In this document: positions 13,235-13,407 of the stretch, in pieces
Numbering within the stretch: position 1 is the stretch's first letter
How the letters are laid out: every line of letters begins with the position of its first letter
Assembly (NCBI GenBank): GCA_003140915.1
Contig: PLLI01000064.1
Span: 6,726 to 20,132, forward strand
Origin: Candidatus Omnitrophota bacterium
GTDB taxonomy: Bacteria > Omnitrophota > Gorgyraeia > 2-01-FULL-45-10
DNA length: 13,407 nucleotides
Direction: 5' to 3'
The notes under the pieces: model-generated
Databases searched by the model: none
Told to the model about the DNA's origin: nothing
Seen by the model: only the letters and a program-made list of their open reading frames with translations
Position numbers and translations under genes: made by a program

Positions 13235-13407
13235 TTAACTCCTTTCTAAATAGTTTATCATATCGCGAAGCATCTCATCTGTACCTATCTTCGGTTTAAA
13301 TCCCGTAAGTGACTTTAATTTTGATATGTCGGGCTCACGATGGCGCATATCTTCGAAGCCTTCTTTAAACGCCTTTTTATACGGTATCTTCATTATCCTG
13401 GATTTGG
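13235..13407 (-). CDS. C-terminal end of an NAD-dependent sugar-nucleotide epimerase/dehydratase (5' truncated)
   Basis: The last 57 codons of a gene that begins beyond the window edge. The peptide ends with YKKAFKEGFEDMRHREPDIS (residues ~9-28 of the visible part), then KLKSLTGFKPKIGTDEMLRD and a short tail. This 'gFEDMxxRxPDxxKlkxLtGfkPk' pattern is the usual C-terminus of extended short-chain dehydrogenases such as GalE/Gne-type UDP-sugar 4-epimerases. Its stop (TAA) lies 10 bases before the start of the WecA-like gene, so the two are probably co-transcribed, and it may supply the UDP-sugar that the WecA-like enzyme uses. The substrate cannot be told from the C-terminus, and UDP-glucuronate-type or other NAD-dependent sugar enzymes remain possible. 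Confidence 0.82.
   Translation of the reverse strand, partial: KSRIMKIPYKKAFKEGFEDMRHREPDISKLKSLTGFKPKIGTDEMLRDMINYLERS

Overview
The window is one uninterrupted, tightly packed minus-strand gene train for surface-polysaccharide (O-antigen or capsule-type) biosynthesis. Transcription runs from position 13407 down to position 1. No intergenic gap exceeds 15 bases and most junctions are ATGA-type overlaps, so it reads as a single operon whose promoter lies beyond 13407 and whose end lies beyond position 1. I see no RNA genes, CRISPR arrays, insertion sequences, internal promoters or terminators.

In transcription order: (1) the C-terminal end of an NAD-dependent sugar-nucleotide epimerase (13407-13235); (2) a WecA/TagO-type polyprenyl-phosphate sugar-1-phosphate transferase that would start the glycan on its lipid carrier (13224-12190); (3) a polytopic O-antigen polymerase/ligase-like protein (12200-10977); (4) a GT9 heptosyltransferase-like enzyme (10980-9898); (5) a long GT2 glycosyltransferase 'A' (9901-8768); (6) an NAD-dependent nucleotide-sugar epimerase with a four-cysteine insert (8807-7686); (7) long GT2 'B' (7689-6589); (8) a WaaE/KdtX-like GT2 (6592-5789); (9) a NodU/CmcH-type carbamoyltransferase (5792-4083); (10) long GT2 'C' (4077-3061); (11) a second WaaE-like GT2 (3045-2284); (12) long GT2 'D' (2297-1218); (13) a polyprenyl-phosphate-sugar-synthase-like GT2 (1203-505); (14) a small single-span membrane protein of unknown function (505-101); (15) the start of a hydrophobic protein cut by the window edge (98-1).

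Together these suggest a pathway in which a lipid-linked primer is made by the WecA-like enzyme, extended by up to seven glycosyltransferases, O-carbamoylated, and polymerised or ligated by the Wzy/WaaL-like protein. No Wzx flippase, chain-length regulator or ABC exporter is visible here and they would have to lie elsewhere. The epimerases would supply nucleotide-sugar donors. The most distinctive feature is a set of four paralogous 338-377 residue GT2 enzymes. Each has a cytosolic GT-A domain followed by an RWG-like hinge, a roughly 110-residue C-terminal region and a lysine-rich patch. They alternate with WaaE-like transferases and the carbamoyltransferase.

The organism is a bacterium that makes a heteropolysaccharide, most likely with a Gram-negative-type envelope (heptosyltransferase-like and WaaE-like enzymes). 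From memory, long GT2 proteins of this kind and GT9 proteins ending in a CxxC...C...C signature are frequent in uncultured Omnitrophota (OP3)-type genomes. That assignment is an inference and was not tested. GC looks moderate overall and visibly lower across the polymerase and the first part of the GT9 gene.
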